From positions 310,001 through 374,000 of the forward strand of contig NZ_JANIDY010000001.1 of NCBI RefSeq assembly GCF_026385525.1: a DNA stretch of 64,000 nucleotides, written 5' to 3'. Positions 8,793 to 17,697 of this stretch are shown here, in pieces; positions within the stretch are counted from its first letter, which is position 1, and every line of letters begins with the position of its first letter. The notes beneath the pieces are model-generated. The model was not told the origin of the DNA and did not search any database. It was given only the letters and a program-made list of their open reading frames with translations. Source of the stretch: Bombella pluederhausensis (GTDB lineage: Bacteria > Pseudomonadota > Alphaproteobacteria > Acetobacterales > Acetobacteraceae). A program made the translations under genes and the position numbers.

Positions 8793-9968
8793 ATGGAAAT
8801 GGCCAGATACGCAGTACAGCGTCAGAATGCCCGTGGGCGGCAGTTCGTTGAGGAGGAAAGTCAGACCCGCACGCCGTGGCAGCGGGACCGGGACCGTGTG
8901 CTGCATTCTTCCGGGTTCCGGCAGTTGCAGTACAAGACGCAGGTCTTCCTCAATCATGAGGGTGATTTCTTCCGTACGCGTCTGACCCATTCGCTGGAAG
9001 TTGCCCAGATTTCCCGCTCCATCGCCCGGACGCTGGGCGTCAATGAGGACCTGACGGAAGTCATCGCTCTGGCGCATGATCTCGGTCACACGCCTTTCGG
9101 CCATGCGGGCGAGGACGCCATGCAGGAGGCCATGAAGGACTGGGGCGGCTTCGACCACAATATCCAGTCCCTGCGGCAGGTGACGGAGATTGAGGCCCGC
9201 TATCACGGCTTCAACGGCCTCAACCTGACATGGGAGACGCTGGAAGGGCTGGCCAAGCATCACGGGCCTGTCCGGCGTCCTGCACCGTGGCTGGCCAGTT
9301 TTGACCAGCGCTACCCGATGGAGCTGGACTGTCATGCCTCCGTTGAGGCCCAGATTGCCGCCATCTGCGATGATGTCGCCTATCACGGGCATGATCTTGA
9401 TGATGGCCTTCGTGCTGGTCTGCTGCATTTTGAGGATATCGAGGCTGTTCCCCTTCTGAAAGCCTGTCTGGATGAAGCTCGATCTCTGGACTGGTCCGGA
9501 CATGGCGCCTTTGATCGTGACCAGCGCATCCGGCATGAAACGGTGCGGCGGGTCATTAATCGGCTGGTGAGTGACCTGATCGCTCAGAGCCGCCGTAATC
9601 TGGAAGCCTTGAATCCGCAGAGCGTTGATGATGTGCGCCATGCAGGCCGTGCCATGGTGGAGTTTTCCCCGGAAATGGCAGAGCGGAACAAGGAAATTCG
9701 CAAGTTTCTCCATGCACGGATGTACCGTCACTGGCGTGTCCGGCGGATGACCCGCAAGGCCCGTATCGCTCTGGCTGAAATATGCGTCATTCTGGGGGAC
9801 GAGCCAGAATTGCTGCCGACCCCATGGCAGGAAATGGCACTGGAACGGCGGCGGGCAGGCAATGAGCAGGCAGCCCGCCGTGTCGTGGCGGATTACATTG
9901 CTGGCATGACGGACCGTTTCGCCATGGAGGAACATCGCCGCCTGATGGACCTGTCCGTTCTGGGGTAA
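8793..9968 (+). CDS. dgt: Deoxyguanosinetriphosphate triphosphohydrolase (HD domain)
   Basis: A 391-residue dGTPase-type protein that splits dGTP to deoxyguanosine and triphosphate, tuning dNTP pools. The HD metal site is visible in HSLEVAQISR and ALAHDLGHTPFGHAGED. The upstream segment RDRVLHSSGFRQLQYKTQVF is typical of bacterial dGTPases. I chose the ATG at 8793 because it follows GGGGACGGA; an ATG at 8763 would add ten residues without a good ribosome binding site. It is divergent from erpA. The argS operon starts 156 bp downstream on the same strand, and no terminator is evident between them. Confidence 0.93.
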   Translation: MEMARYAVQRQNARGRQFVEEESQTRTPWQRDRDRVLHSSGFRQLQYKTQVFLNHEGDFFRTRLTHSLEVAQISRSIARTLGVNEDLTEVIALAHDLGHTPFGHAGEDAMQEAMKDWGGFDHNIQSLRQVTEIEARYHGFNGLNLTWETLEGLAKHHGPVRRPAPWLASFDQRYPMELDCHASVEAQIAAICDDVAYHGHDLDDGLRAGLLHFEDIEAVPLLKACLDEARSLDWSGHGAFDRDQRIRHETVRRVINRLVSDLIAQSRRNLEALNPQSVDDVRHAGRAMVEFSPEMAERNKEIRKFLHARMYRHWRVRRMTRKARIALAEICVILGDEPELLPTPWQEMALERRRAGNEQAARRVVADYIAGMTDRFAMEEHRRLMDLSVLG

Positions 9969-10124
9969 GAGGGCAGGGAGTGCCTTCTGGACTGTTTCAA
10001 AAAGAAGCGGCGGCTTTTATAGTGGGGCGCAGCAGGAGTGACAGGCAGCATAATGTGCGCCTGTTCCGCAGTCGATTATAGCCTTACAGGGCTTCTGACA
10101 GGTTTGAGAAGAAAGTTACAGAAT

Positions 10125-11936
10125 ATGGCAGGCATTGCCCCGACAGCATCATCCCCGGATTGTCTTTTCACCATTATGCGGGAGAAGGTGGTGACAGCCC
10201 TCAAGGCTGTTCTGCCTGACCTGCCTGATGATGTTGCAGGCCGGGTGGAAGTCACGCCGCCCCGTGATGCTGCCCATGGGGACATGGCCACCAACGCCGC
10301 CCTTCTGGCTGCCAAGCCTGCAAAGCGCAAGCCGTTCGAGATTGCCAAGGAGCTGGTCGCTGAGCTCGCTACCCTGCCGGAAATTGTCCATGTGGAAATG
10401 GCTGGTCCGGGCTTTGTGAATATGACGCTGAAGCCAGCCCTGTTCCATGATATCGCCAAAGCTGTGCTGAAGCGTGGTGCTGCCTATGGGCGGTCTACCC
10501 TTGGGGCAGGGCGGCGTGCCAATGTGGAATATGTGTCTGCCAACCCGACAGGCCCGATGCATGTCGGCCATTGCCGTGGGGCCGTTGTGGGTGATGCGCT
10601 GGCAAACCTGCTGGATGCCGCTGGTTTCAAGGTCACACGGGAATATTACGTCAATGATGCCGGGGCGCAGGTCATTGCGCTGACATGGGCGGCATATTGG
10701 CGGTATCTTCAGGCCATCGGCACGGACATTCCGGCTGAGGAATTCGGGGAGCTGGCACCGAGTGGCCTGCAATATCAGGGTGAGTATCTCATCGCTGTCG
10801 GGCAGGCGCTGGAGAAGAAGCATGGCCGCTCCCTTGCTTCTGCTGAGGGTGGCGTGGCCCCGGAAAGCACATGGTTCGAGACCGTCCGTGCCGAAGCCCT
10901 TGAGCATATGATGGGCATGATCCGTGATGACCTCGCCGCACTGGGCATTCATCATGAGATTTTCAGCAGCGAAGCCGAGGTGCTGAAAAGCGGTGAGGTG
11001 GATGCCGCCATCGCCAGCCTTGAGAAGCGTGGCCTGCTTTATGAAGGCGTGCTGGAGCCGCCTAAAGGCAAGAAGCTGGAAGACTGGGAAGCCCGCCCGC
11101 AGACGCTGTTCCGTTCCACCGAGTTCGGGGACGATCAGGACCGTGCGCTGCGGAAGTCCGATGGCTCCAACACTTACTTCGCCAATGATGTTGGCTATCA
11201 CGCCCGCAAAGCCTCCCGGTCTGACCTGCTGATTGACGTTCTGGGGGCTGATCATGGCGGGTATGTCTCCCGTATGCGTGCCGCCGTTGCTGCCCTGACG
11301 GAAGGGAAGACGGATTTTGAAGCCGTCATGTGCCAGATCGTCCGTGTGGTGAAGGATGGCGAGCCGGTACGCATGTCCAAGCGGGCCGGAACCTTCGTCA
11401 CGCTGCGGGACCTGATTGATGAAGTAGGCCGGGATGCTGTGCGCTTCACCATGCTGACCCGCAAGGCCGATGCGCAGATGGAGTTCGACCTGAATGCTGT
11501 CGTGGCGCAGACCCGTGATAATCCGGTCTTCTACGTCAATTATGCTCACGCCCGCTGCCGCTCTGTTCTGCGGCTTGGGGAGGAAACCTATGGTGCCGCC
11601 GCCGTGACGGAAGAAGCCCTCGCCGGACAGGACCTGTCCATCCTGACAGCCGATGAGGAGCTGGCTGTTCTGCGCCGCATTGCCAATCTGCCACGGCAGA
11701 TTGAAGCCGCCGCCCTTGCACGGGAGCCGCATCGTATTGCCACATACTGTATTGATCTGGCCTCCGACTTCCATGCCCTCTGGAACCGTGGGCGTGAGGA
11801 AACCAGCCTGCGCTTCATTCAGGATGATGCACCGGAAGCCAGCAAGGCACGGCTTGCCCTTGTGGCCGCCATTGCCTCAACATTGCGGATCGGCCTTGGT
11901 ATCCTCGGTGTCGAGGCCGTAGAGGAGCTGCGCTAA
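10125..11936 (+). CDS. argS: Arginyl-tRNA synthetase
   Basis: A 603-residue class I synthetase. The HIGH-type motif occurs as SANPTGPMHVGHCRGAVVGD and the KMSKS-type motif as RMSKRAGTFVTL. An N-terminal Add-1 tRNA-recognition domain (ALLAAKPAKRKPFEIAKELV) and a C-terminal DALR anticodon domain complete the family order. ATG 10125 follows AGAAGAAAG; the frame also opens upstream to 10038 and an internal ATG exists at 10176, so the exact start is slightly uncertain. It opens the argS-SPOR-scpA-scpB-tatB-tatC-serS gene block and is separated from the next gene by only 3 bp. Confidence 0.96.
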   Translation: MAGIAPTASSPDCLFTIMREKVVTALKAVLPDLPDDVAGRVEVTPPRDAAHGDMATNAALLAAKPAKRKPFEIAKELVAELATLPEIVHVEMAGPGFVNMTLKPALFHDIAKAVLKRGAAYGRSTLGAGRRANVEYVSANPTGPMHVGHCRGAVVGDALANLLDAAGFKVTREYYVNDAGAQVIALTWAAYWRYLQAIGTDIPAEEFGELAPSGLQYQGEYLIAVGQALEKKHGRSLASAEGGVAPESTWFETVRAEALEHMMGMIRDDLAALGIHHEIFSSEAEVLKSGEVDAAIASLEKRGLLYEGVLEPPKGKKLEDWEARPQTLFRSTEFGDDQDRALRKSDGSNTYFANDVGYHARKASRSDLLIDVLGADHGGYVSRMRAAVAALTEGKTDFEAVMCQIVRVVKDGEPVRMSKRAGTFVTLRDLIDEVGRDAVRFTMLTRKADAQMEFDLNAVVAQTRDNPVFYVNYAHARCRSVLRLGEETYGAAAVTEEALAGQDLSILTADEELAVLRRIANLPRQIEAAALAREPHRIATYCIDLASDFHALWNRGREETSLRFIQDDAPEASKARLALVAAIASTLRIGLGILGVEAVEELR

Positions 11937-11939
11937 GCC

Positions 11940-13211
11940 ATGTCCATGCCGGACGATTACCATGACAGCAACCTGTCGCCACCTCATGCTGATGAGCGTC
12001 TGGGCGGGGAAGGCCGCAGGCCCCTCGGCCGGATGGCAGAGCGTGAGGGAGACCGATATGGGGGGAGGGCGCATTTCCTCTCCTCGTTCATGGGATCGCA
12101 GTCCGGCACACGAGGGCTGATGCTGCTAGGGGTGGCAGGGGCTGCCCTGCTGCTCGTGGTGGGCGGTGTATGGAGCTGGATGGTGACACATCATCCATCC
12201 GGTATTCCTGTCATCGGGCCACCACCTTACCCCGTGAAGGACCGCCCGGCTGATCCGGGTGGCATGATGGTCATGGGGGATGACACGACCAAGAGTGACG
12301 TGACAGGCCGTGGATCGGTGCATCTGGCACCGCCGCCAGAACAGCCGGATGTCAGCCTTCTGGCAGGTAGAATGAAGCACGAGCCTTCAGCTTCCAGTAG
12401 TGGAACGGCAGCCGCACCTGCTGCCTCTCCCGCACCTCAGGCTGTTTCTGCTGGGTCTGAAGCTGCAGGCGCAGGGGAGGGCACTGCTGGAGCCAAACCT
12501 GCCGAAAGCAAACCAGAGAATGCAGTGCCGGATGGAACCAGTTCTGTACCCGCTGGAAGTGGCGTTGTTCTGCCTGACCAGAAAGCGGATGATGTCACCG
12601 AGACAGAGCTGCCTGATGAGTCCGGCAAGCGGCGTGATGCGAAGAAAGTACCCCCAGCGGATGATGACACTGCCGATGATGTGGATGAAAAGCCTGCCGC
12701 AAAGGCAGAGCCTGCCCGGAAAAAGGTGCAGCCAGAGGATGTAGAGGAGCAGCCCGCTCCAGCACGCAAGAGTCAGGATGAAGGGGATGACGAGCCGGGG
12801 AAGGTGAAGAAGGAAAAGAAAAGCCGTACCCACACGCTTCCGCCGCCTGCGGACCCGCATCTCAGTCCGCTTCCGCCCCCGGCTCCTGCCGTGGAAAGTC
12901 GCCGTGCTGAAGCGCGTAAGGCCGTAACGCCACCAGAGGAGCCGCATAAAAAGGCCAGCGAGACCGGGCGCTACGAGGTGCAGCTTGCTGCCCTTGCGAA
13001 TGAAGAACAGGCTCGTCAGGAATGGGGGCGTCTGCGCCGCAAGCTGCCTGATCTTTTGGGCGGTTACGAGCCTGTCTATCGGAAGGTGGAGCGGGATGGG
13101 AAGACTTTCATCCGGCTGCGTGTTGGTGGCTTTGCGGATAGAGCAGCGGCCCGTCAGCTTTGTGTTCAGCTTCATGCGCAGGCGCAGGCCTGTGCGGTGG
13201 CGGCAAACTGA
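11940..13211 (+). CDS. SPOR-domain membrane protein
   Basis: A 423-residue single-pass inner-membrane protein. A short cytoplasmic N-terminus is followed by one transmembrane segment (residues about 59-81). A long low-complexity periplasmic linker rich in Pro, Ala, Glu, Asp and Lys follows. A SPOR domain lies at about residues 343-420, beginning YEVQLAALANEEQARQEW and containing FIRLRVGGFADRAAARQLC. SPOR domains bind denuded glycan strands at the septum, so a role in cell division or peptidoglycan is likely. The position between argS and scpA is conserved in Alphaproteobacteria. The expected nagZ neighbour is missing here. Confidence 0.9.
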   Translation: MSMPDDYHDSNLSPPHADERLGGEGRRPLGRMAEREGDRYGGRAHFLSSFMGSQSGTRGLMLLGVAGAALLLVVGGVWSWMVTHHPSGIPVIGPPPYPVKDRPADPGGMMVMGDDTTKSDVTGRGSVHLAPPPEQPDVSLLAGRMKHEPSASSSGTAAAPAASPAPQAVSAGSEAAGAGEGTAGAKPAESKPENAVPDGTSSVPAGSGVVLPDQKADDVTETELPDESGKRRDAKKVPPADDDTADDVDEKPAAKAEPARKKVQPEDVEEQPAPARKSQDEGDDEPGKVKKEKKSRTHTLPPPADPHLSPLPPPAPAVESRRAEARKAVTPPEEPHKKASETGRYEVQLAALANEEQARQEWGRLRRKLPDLLGGYEPVYRKVERDGKTFIRLRVGGFADRAAARQLCVQLHAQAQACAVAAN

Positions 13212-13230
13212 CAGCGGATGACAGCAGCCT

Positions 13231-13992
13231 GTGAGTAACGCATTGCATCTCGTGCTGGAGGGGTTTGAAGGCCCACTCGACCTTCTGTTGGACCTTGCCC
13301 GGTCCCAGAAGGTGGACCTCCAGCAGATATCTATCCTTCAGCTGAGCGAGCAGTATTTGGAGGTCGTGGAGCGTGCCCGGCAGGGGGCGGAGGCTCTGCG
13401 GCTGGAGATTGCAGCGGACTGGCTGGTCATGGCAGCATGGTTGGCATGGCTGAAGTCTCGTCTTCTTCTCCCATCTGTTGATCAGGATGATGAAGCAGAA
13501 GATGCCGCAGGGCAGCTGCATGAACGGCTGATTGATCTGGAGCAGATGCATCGTGCCGCAGCATGGCTGGAGGAACAGCCACGGCTGGGCCGGGATGTGT
13601 TTGCCCGCCCTGAACCTGAAAATCATACACGCATTGAGATGGCCCCGTTGAAGGGTGATGTGCCTGCTCTGGTTCTGGCCTATTTGGCAGCAAGACGCCG
13701 GGAAGGGCGTAAACGAACTTATTCGCCCCGTGTCACACGCTATTGGAGTGCTCAGCAGGCCCGTTCGGCTCTGGCCCGTCTCTTGGGGCGCAGGCGTGTG
13801 GCAGGCTGGCAGTCCCTGAAAGACGTTCTGCCGGAGCTGACTGAAAGCAGCGTGATCGAGAGACGTGCGGCTTTGGCTGGCGCCTTGATGGCCGGACTGG
13901 AAATGGCTCGTGGTGGGCAGTTGGAACTGCGGCAGGAAAGTGCCTTCGGGGACATTGAGTGGCGGGAAAGGGAGGAAACCGGACATGAGTGA
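13231..13992 (+). CDS. scpA: Segregation and condensation protein A
   Basis: A 253-residue kleisin subunit that joins SMC and ScpB in the bacterial condensin complex for chromosome compaction and segregation. The diagnostic N-terminal segment is LEGFEGPLDLLLDLARSQKVDL, followed by ISILQLSEQYLE and a LVMAAWLAWLKSRLLLP helix. The start is the GTG at 13231; an ATG at 13218 lies in another frame and stops at once. The gene overlaps scpB by 8 bp, suggesting translational coupling. SMC itself is not in the window. Confidence 0.94.
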   Translation: MSNALHLVLEGFEGPLDLLLDLARSQKVDLQQISILQLSEQYLEVVERARQGAEALRLEIAADWLVMAAWLAWLKSRLLLPSVDQDDEAEDAAGQLHERLIDLEQMHRAAAWLEEQPRLGRDVFARPEPENHTRIEMAPLKGDVPALVLAYLAARRREGRKRTYSPRVTRYWSAQQARSALARLLGRRRVAGWQSLKDVLPELTESSVIERRAALAGALMAGLEMARGGQLELRQESAFGDIEWREREETGHE

Positions 13993-14617
13993 GACAGGGC
14001 CAACCTTGCAGGAAATCCCGCCTGATATGGTCGGAGAAGATGCGTTTGCCCGTGCTGTCAGCCTTGTGGAAGCCCTTCTTTTCGCCAGTGCCGGGCCTGT
14101 GACAGCCAGCAGCATCGTGGGGCTTCTGCGGGAGCAGGGGCTGGAGGCTCAGGCTGATGACCCGGGTGCGGTGCTGGATGGCGTGGCCGAGCGTTACAGA
14201 GGCCATGCGGTGGAGCTTCAGGCCATTTCCGGCGGCTGGCAGTTGCGGACGAGGGCCATGTTCGGTCCTGCACTGGCACGGGTGATCGAACGGCCCCGGC
14301 GTCTGAGCCAGGGCACGCTGGAGGCACTGGCTATTGTGGCCTATCATCAGCCCTGTACTCGTGTGGAGATTGAGACGATCCGTGGCGTCCGGCTGGGGCA
14401 GAGCATTCTTGATACATTGCTGGAAGAAGGGCTGATTACCCCCAAGGGGCGTAAGGAAGTTCCGGGCCGCCCTGTGCTTTGGGGGACGACATCGCAGTTT
14501 CTGCGTTTGTTTGGCCTTGCAAGCCTTGCGGACCTGCCCCGCAGAGAGGAATTGCTCTTTGAGTCTTCTTCCGATGATGAGGCAACTGGGCTAGAAGACA
14601 CCATACAGCCTGCATGA
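13985..14617 (+). CDS. scpB: Segregation and condensation protein B
   Basis: A 210-residue winged-helix protein, the dimeric ScpB subunit of condensin. Family features are LVEALLFASAGPVTASSI near the N-terminus, the central GGWQLRTRAMF, and LEALAIVAYHQPCTRVEIETIRGV followed by LIEEG-type (LLEEGLITPKGRKEVPGRP) and TTSQFLRLFGLASLADLP. The ATG at 13985 overlaps the scpA stop (GACATGAGTGA). tatB follows after 16 bp. In many Alphaproteobacteria a tatA gene sits in that gap; here there is no room for one. Confidence 0.94.
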   Translation: MSETGPTLQEIPPDMVGEDAFARAVSLVEALLFASAGPVTASSIVGLLREQGLEAQADDPGAVLDGVAERYRGHAVELQAISGGWQLRTRAMFGPALARVIERPRRLSQGTLEALAIVAYHQPCTRVEIETIRGVRLGQSILDTLLEEGLITPKGRKEVPGRPVLWGTTSQFLRLFGLASLADLPRREELLFESSSDDEATGLEDTIQPA

Positions 14618-14633
14618 TGGGAGATGGCCGCCA

Positions 14634-15242
14634 ATGTTCGACCTAAGCTGGACAGAAATTGCCCTTCTGGTGGTCGTTGCTCTTGTCTGCATCGGCCCCA
14701 AGGACCTGCCCGTGGCAATGCGGACGCTCTCCAAGGCTATAAAGGCCATTCGCCGGATGGGGGCAGAGTTTCAGCATCATCTTGATGAGATGGTCAAAGA
14801 GGCGGATCTCAGCGAGGCAAGGGACCATCTGCGGGAGATCAGGCAATTCAGCCCACGGGAGCAGCTCCGTAAGGCTATTGACCCGGATCGGTCGATGGAG
14901 AAGCAGATGGAGTTCGGGCGGCAGGAGGGTATGCCCGTGGCACCGCCACCACCTCCGCCACCACCACCACCCGCACCGGGGAGTGAGGAGCTGAACCGCC
15001 CTCGCTCCTATGCTCAGCCTCATAATGCCCGGATGCAGGCCCAAGCCGAGGCGCTGGAGCGGGCACCGGCTTTGCTTCCGCCTACGACAGCCTTGCGGCT
15101 GATTGAGGAAGCCCGTTATTGGCACCGTCCGGCATTTCTTCCGCCGGAAATTGCCCTGCATAATGGCCGTCGTGCTGCCATTCTATCAGCGGCCCCGTCT
15201 TCTGAGAGCATGAAAGGAGAACCGCAGCATGGTTCAGCCTGA
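14634..15242 (+). CDS. tatB: Sec-independent protein translocase subunit TatB
   Basis: A 202-residue membrane-anchored protein. It starts MFDLSWTEIALLVVVALV, a transmembrane helix ending at the hinge GPKDLP, followed by the amphipathic helix MRTLSKAIKAIRRMGAEFQ. This pattern separates TatB from TatA. TatB with TatC forms the receptor for twin-arginine signal peptides of folded proteins. The C-terminal extension contains ten consecutive prolines (codons at 14944-14973), using mixed CCG/CCA/CCT/CCC codons. The gene overlaps tatC by 14 bp. No tatA is present beside it. Confidence 0.93.
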   Translation: MFDLSWTEIALLVVVALVCIGPKDLPVAMRTLSKAIKAIRRMGAEFQHHLDEMVKEADLSEARDHLREIRQFSPREQLRKAIDPDRSMEKQMEFGRQEGMPVAPPPPPPPPPPAPGSEELNRPRSYAQPHNARMQAQAEALERAPALLPPTTALRLIEEARYWHRPAFLPPEIALHNGRRAAILSAAPSSESMKGEPQHGSA

Positions 15243-16155
15243 AACATCCGGCGAGACGGCACGGACAGGAGAGGCCCCTGTGGCACCGATATTGCCTGAG
15301 GTGCCTTCTCATCAGACGGTGGGGGCGGAAGCAGCCCGGACGCAGGGGCAGAATGTGGCGGGCGATACGCCCATGCCGCTGCTGGATCATCTGATCGAAT
15401 TGCGGAAGCGGATCATCTGGTCATTGGCCACGTTCGTGGTGGCGTTTCTGCTCTGCTATCATTTTTCGGGCGAGATATATCGCTTTCTGGCGGCCCCGCT
15501 GGCGAGCATCATGCGGCAGAAGGGCGAGCAGCCCCATCTGATTTACACGGCTTTGTATGAAGCCTTCTTCACCTATGTGCGGGTGGCCGTGTTCGGGGCG
15601 TTCTTTCTGTCCTTCCCCATGATGGCCATTCAGGCATGGATATTCATTGCGCCGGGCCTGTATCGGAATGAGAAGAAAGCCTTTGCGCCGTTTCTCATTG
15701 CCACGCCGCTTCTGTTTCTGGCCGGGGCGGCACTGGCCTATTATCTGGTCTTTCCTTTTGCATGGAAGTTCTTCCTGTCCTTCCAGCAGATGGGCGGGGA
15801 AAACCAGATGGGCATCGAGCTTCAGGCCCGTGTTTCGGAATATCTGAATCTCGTCACCAAGATGATCATGGCGTTTGGCATCTGTTTCGAGCTGCCCGTG
15901 GTGCTGACCCTTCTGGTGCGGGCGGGGCTTGTGGGTACGGCCCTGCTGCGGCGCATCCGCCGGTATGCCTATGTTGGGGCCTTTGCTGTTGCGGCTGTCA
16001 TTGCACCGCCAGATGCCATCACCATGCTGGGTCTGGCCATTCCGCTGGTCGGTCTGTACGAGATTTCCATTCTCGCCGCCCGTATGGTCGAGCCGAAACC
16101 CATCACGGCAGATGACGATGACGAGACCCTGCCCGACCACGGAGATGCAGCCTGA
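15229..16155 (+). CDS. tatC: Sec-independent protein translocase subunit TatC
   Basis: A 308-residue polytopic membrane protein, the core receptor of the twin-arginine translocase. After a roughly 45-residue polar extension, longer than usual, come MPLLDHLIELRKRIIW and six predicted membrane segments. These include FFTYVRVAVFGAFFLSFPMM, LLFLAGAALAYYLVFPFAWK, MIMAFGICFELPVVLTLLV and the C-terminal IAPPDAITMLGLAIPLVGLYE. The ATG at 15229 follows AAAGGAGAA and lies inside the end of tatB, so the pair is probably translationally coupled. serS follows 78 bp downstream. Confidence 0.95.
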   Translation: MVQPETSGETARTGEAPVAPILPEVPSHQTVGAEAARTQGQNVAGDTPMPLLDHLIELRKRIIWSLATFVVAFLLCYHFSGEIYRFLAAPLASIMRQKGEQPHLIYTALYEAFFTYVRVAVFGAFFLSFPMMAIQAWIFIAPGLYRNEKKAFAPFLIATPLLFLAGAALAYYLVFPFAWKFFLSFQQMGGENQMGIELQARVSEYLNLVTKMIMAFGICFELPVVLTLLVRAGLVGTALLRRIRRYAYVGAFAVAAVIAPPDAITMLGLAIPLVGLYEISILAARMVEPKPITADDDDETLPDHGDAA

Positions 16156-16233
16156 AGCGGCCATTTCCCGGCGGCTAAAACTGGTATAGACAGACCTCAA
16201 TAATTTCTGAGACCAAGCGGAGTATTCTGACCC

Positions 16234-17502
16234 ATGCATGACCTCAAAGCCCTACGTGCAGACCCTGCCGCTTTTGATGCCGCTCTGGCACGCCGTCATC
16301 TGCCTGCCGTGGCTGAATCCCTCGTGAAAGAGGATGAGCAGCGCCGTGCGGCTCTGGCTGAATTGCAGGAGGCACAGGGGCAGAGGAAAGGGCTGGCCAA
16401 GGAGATTGGTCAGGCCAAGCGCAAGGGTGAGGACACGACCGAGATTGAGGCCCGTGGTGCTGCCCTGCGTGACCAGATCGCCACTTTGGAAGCACGTGCC
16501 AATGAGATTCAGAAGCGCATTGATGATGTGCTTCAGCGCCTGCCGAACCAGCTTGATGCCAGCGTGCCAGATGGCAAGGATGAGAACGACAATGTGGTCG
16601 TGCATCAGCGTGGTGAGGTGCCGTCTTTCTCTTTTGAGGCGAAACAGCATTTCGAGCTTGGTGAAGCGCTGGGGCTGATGGATTTTGCGTCTGCGGGCAA
16701 GATCGCAGGCTCCCGCTTTGTGATGCTGCGGGGTGTTCTGGCCCGTCTGGAGCGGGCGCTGGGCCAGTTCATGCTGGACACTCATACGGGCGAGTTCGGC
16801 TATGAGGAAGTGACCGTCCCGCTGCTGGTTAATGATGCCGCCATGTATGGTACGGACAAGCTGCCGAAATTTGCGGAGGATTCTTTCCATACGGATGATG
16901 ACCGCTGGCTCATTCCCACTGGTGAAGTGCCGCTGACGGCCTCCGTAATGGGTGATATCCTGTCCGCTGAAAGCCTGCCCCGCCGCATGACGACTCTTTC
17001 CACCTGCTTCCGGTCCGAGGCCGGGTCGGCTGGGCGGGATGTGCGGGGGATGCTCCGTCAGCATCAGTTTACCAAATGCGAGCTTGTGTCTGTCGTGGCC
17101 CCGGAGGAAAGCGAAGCCGAGCATGAGCGCATGACCCGTGCGGCAGAGACGGTGCTGGAGCGGCTGGGTCTGCCTTTTCGCCGGGTGCTGCTCTGCGCTG
17201 GTGATACGGGTTTCGGTGCTGCGAAGACGTACGATCTGGAAGCATGGCTGCCGGGGCAGCAGGCATGGCGTGAAGTGTCTTCCTGCTCCAATACAAAGGA
17301 TTTTCAGGCCCGCCGCATGAATGCACGGATGCGTAAGGAGAAGACGACTGTCTTCGTCCATACGCTTAACGGGTCTGGTTTGGCTGTCGGGCGTGTCATG
17401 ATTGCGCTGATGGAAGTTTATCAGCAGGAAGACGGCAGCATCATCGTGCCAGAGGCTCTGCGTCCTTACATGGGGGGGCTGGAGGTCATCCGCCCTGCAT
17501 GA
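16234..17502 (+). CDS. serS: Seryl-tRNA synthetase
   Basis: A 422-residue class II synthetase charging tRNA-Ser and tRNA-Sec. The N-terminal residues 1-110 form the long antiparallel coiled coil that grips the tRNA extra arm ([18 protein letters not shown] and following). The catalytic core has [30 protein letters not shown] (motif 2), [15 protein letters not shown] and the motif 3 region [19 protein letters not shown]. The ATG at 16234 follows GCGGAG by a short spacer. It closes the argS-serS block; surE, a common next gene elsewhere, does not follow. Confidence 0.96.
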   Translation: MHDLKALRADPAAFDAALARRHLPAVAESLVKEDEQRRAALAELQEAQGQRKGLAKEIGQAKRKGEDTTEIEARGAALRDQIATLEARANEIQKRIDDVLQRLPNQLDASVPDGKDENDNVVVHQRGEVPSFSFEAKQHFELGEALGLMDFASAGKIAGSRFVMLRGVLARLERALGQFMLDTHTGEFGYEEVTVPLLVNDAAMYGTDKLPKFAEDSFHTDDDRWLIPTGEVPLTASVMGDILSAESLPRRMTTLSTCFRSEAGSAGRDVRGMLRQHQFTKCELVSVVAPEESEAEHERMTRAAETVLERLGLPFRRVLLCAGDTGFGAAKTYDLEAWLPGQQAWREVSSCSNTKDFQARRMNARMRKEKTTVFVHTLNGSGLAVGRVMIALMEVYQQEDGSIIVPEALRPYMGGLEVIRPA

Positions 17503-17526
17503 TGGAGGCTGACGGTCTTTCCTGAA

Positions 17527-17544
17527 GGAGCCCTTCGGGGCTCC
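17527..17544 (+). terminator. GC-rich UUCG hairpin after serS
   Basis: A perfect 7-bp stem, GGAGCCC with GGGCTCC, capped by a TTCG tetraloop, lies 24 bp after the serS stop. No T-run follows, so it may be a mRNA 3' stabiliser or a weak terminator. Confidence 0.45.
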
Positions 17545-17697
17545 ATAAGGCAATGAGGCCGTTAATACGGCAATAGCCGGATTTTCTTTTGTGTGCTGCT
17601 CTGGTCAGACCGAGATGCGGCATGGTATTTCGAAGAAGATAACGTATGCATGATGGGCTTCAGAGGCTCGGTCGTGTTTCAGTCTTCAGGATATATC

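Noticed and set aside
10076-10459. Antisense ORFs around the argS start as separate small genes
   Set aside because: They overlap the coding frame of argS fully, show no family features and have no ribosome sites that stand out.
17593-17697. Start of the lipoprotein gene at 17593
   Set aside because: The added 35 residues would bury the signal peptide and lipobox; the ATG at 17698 has a ribosome site and gives a normal lipoprotein signal.
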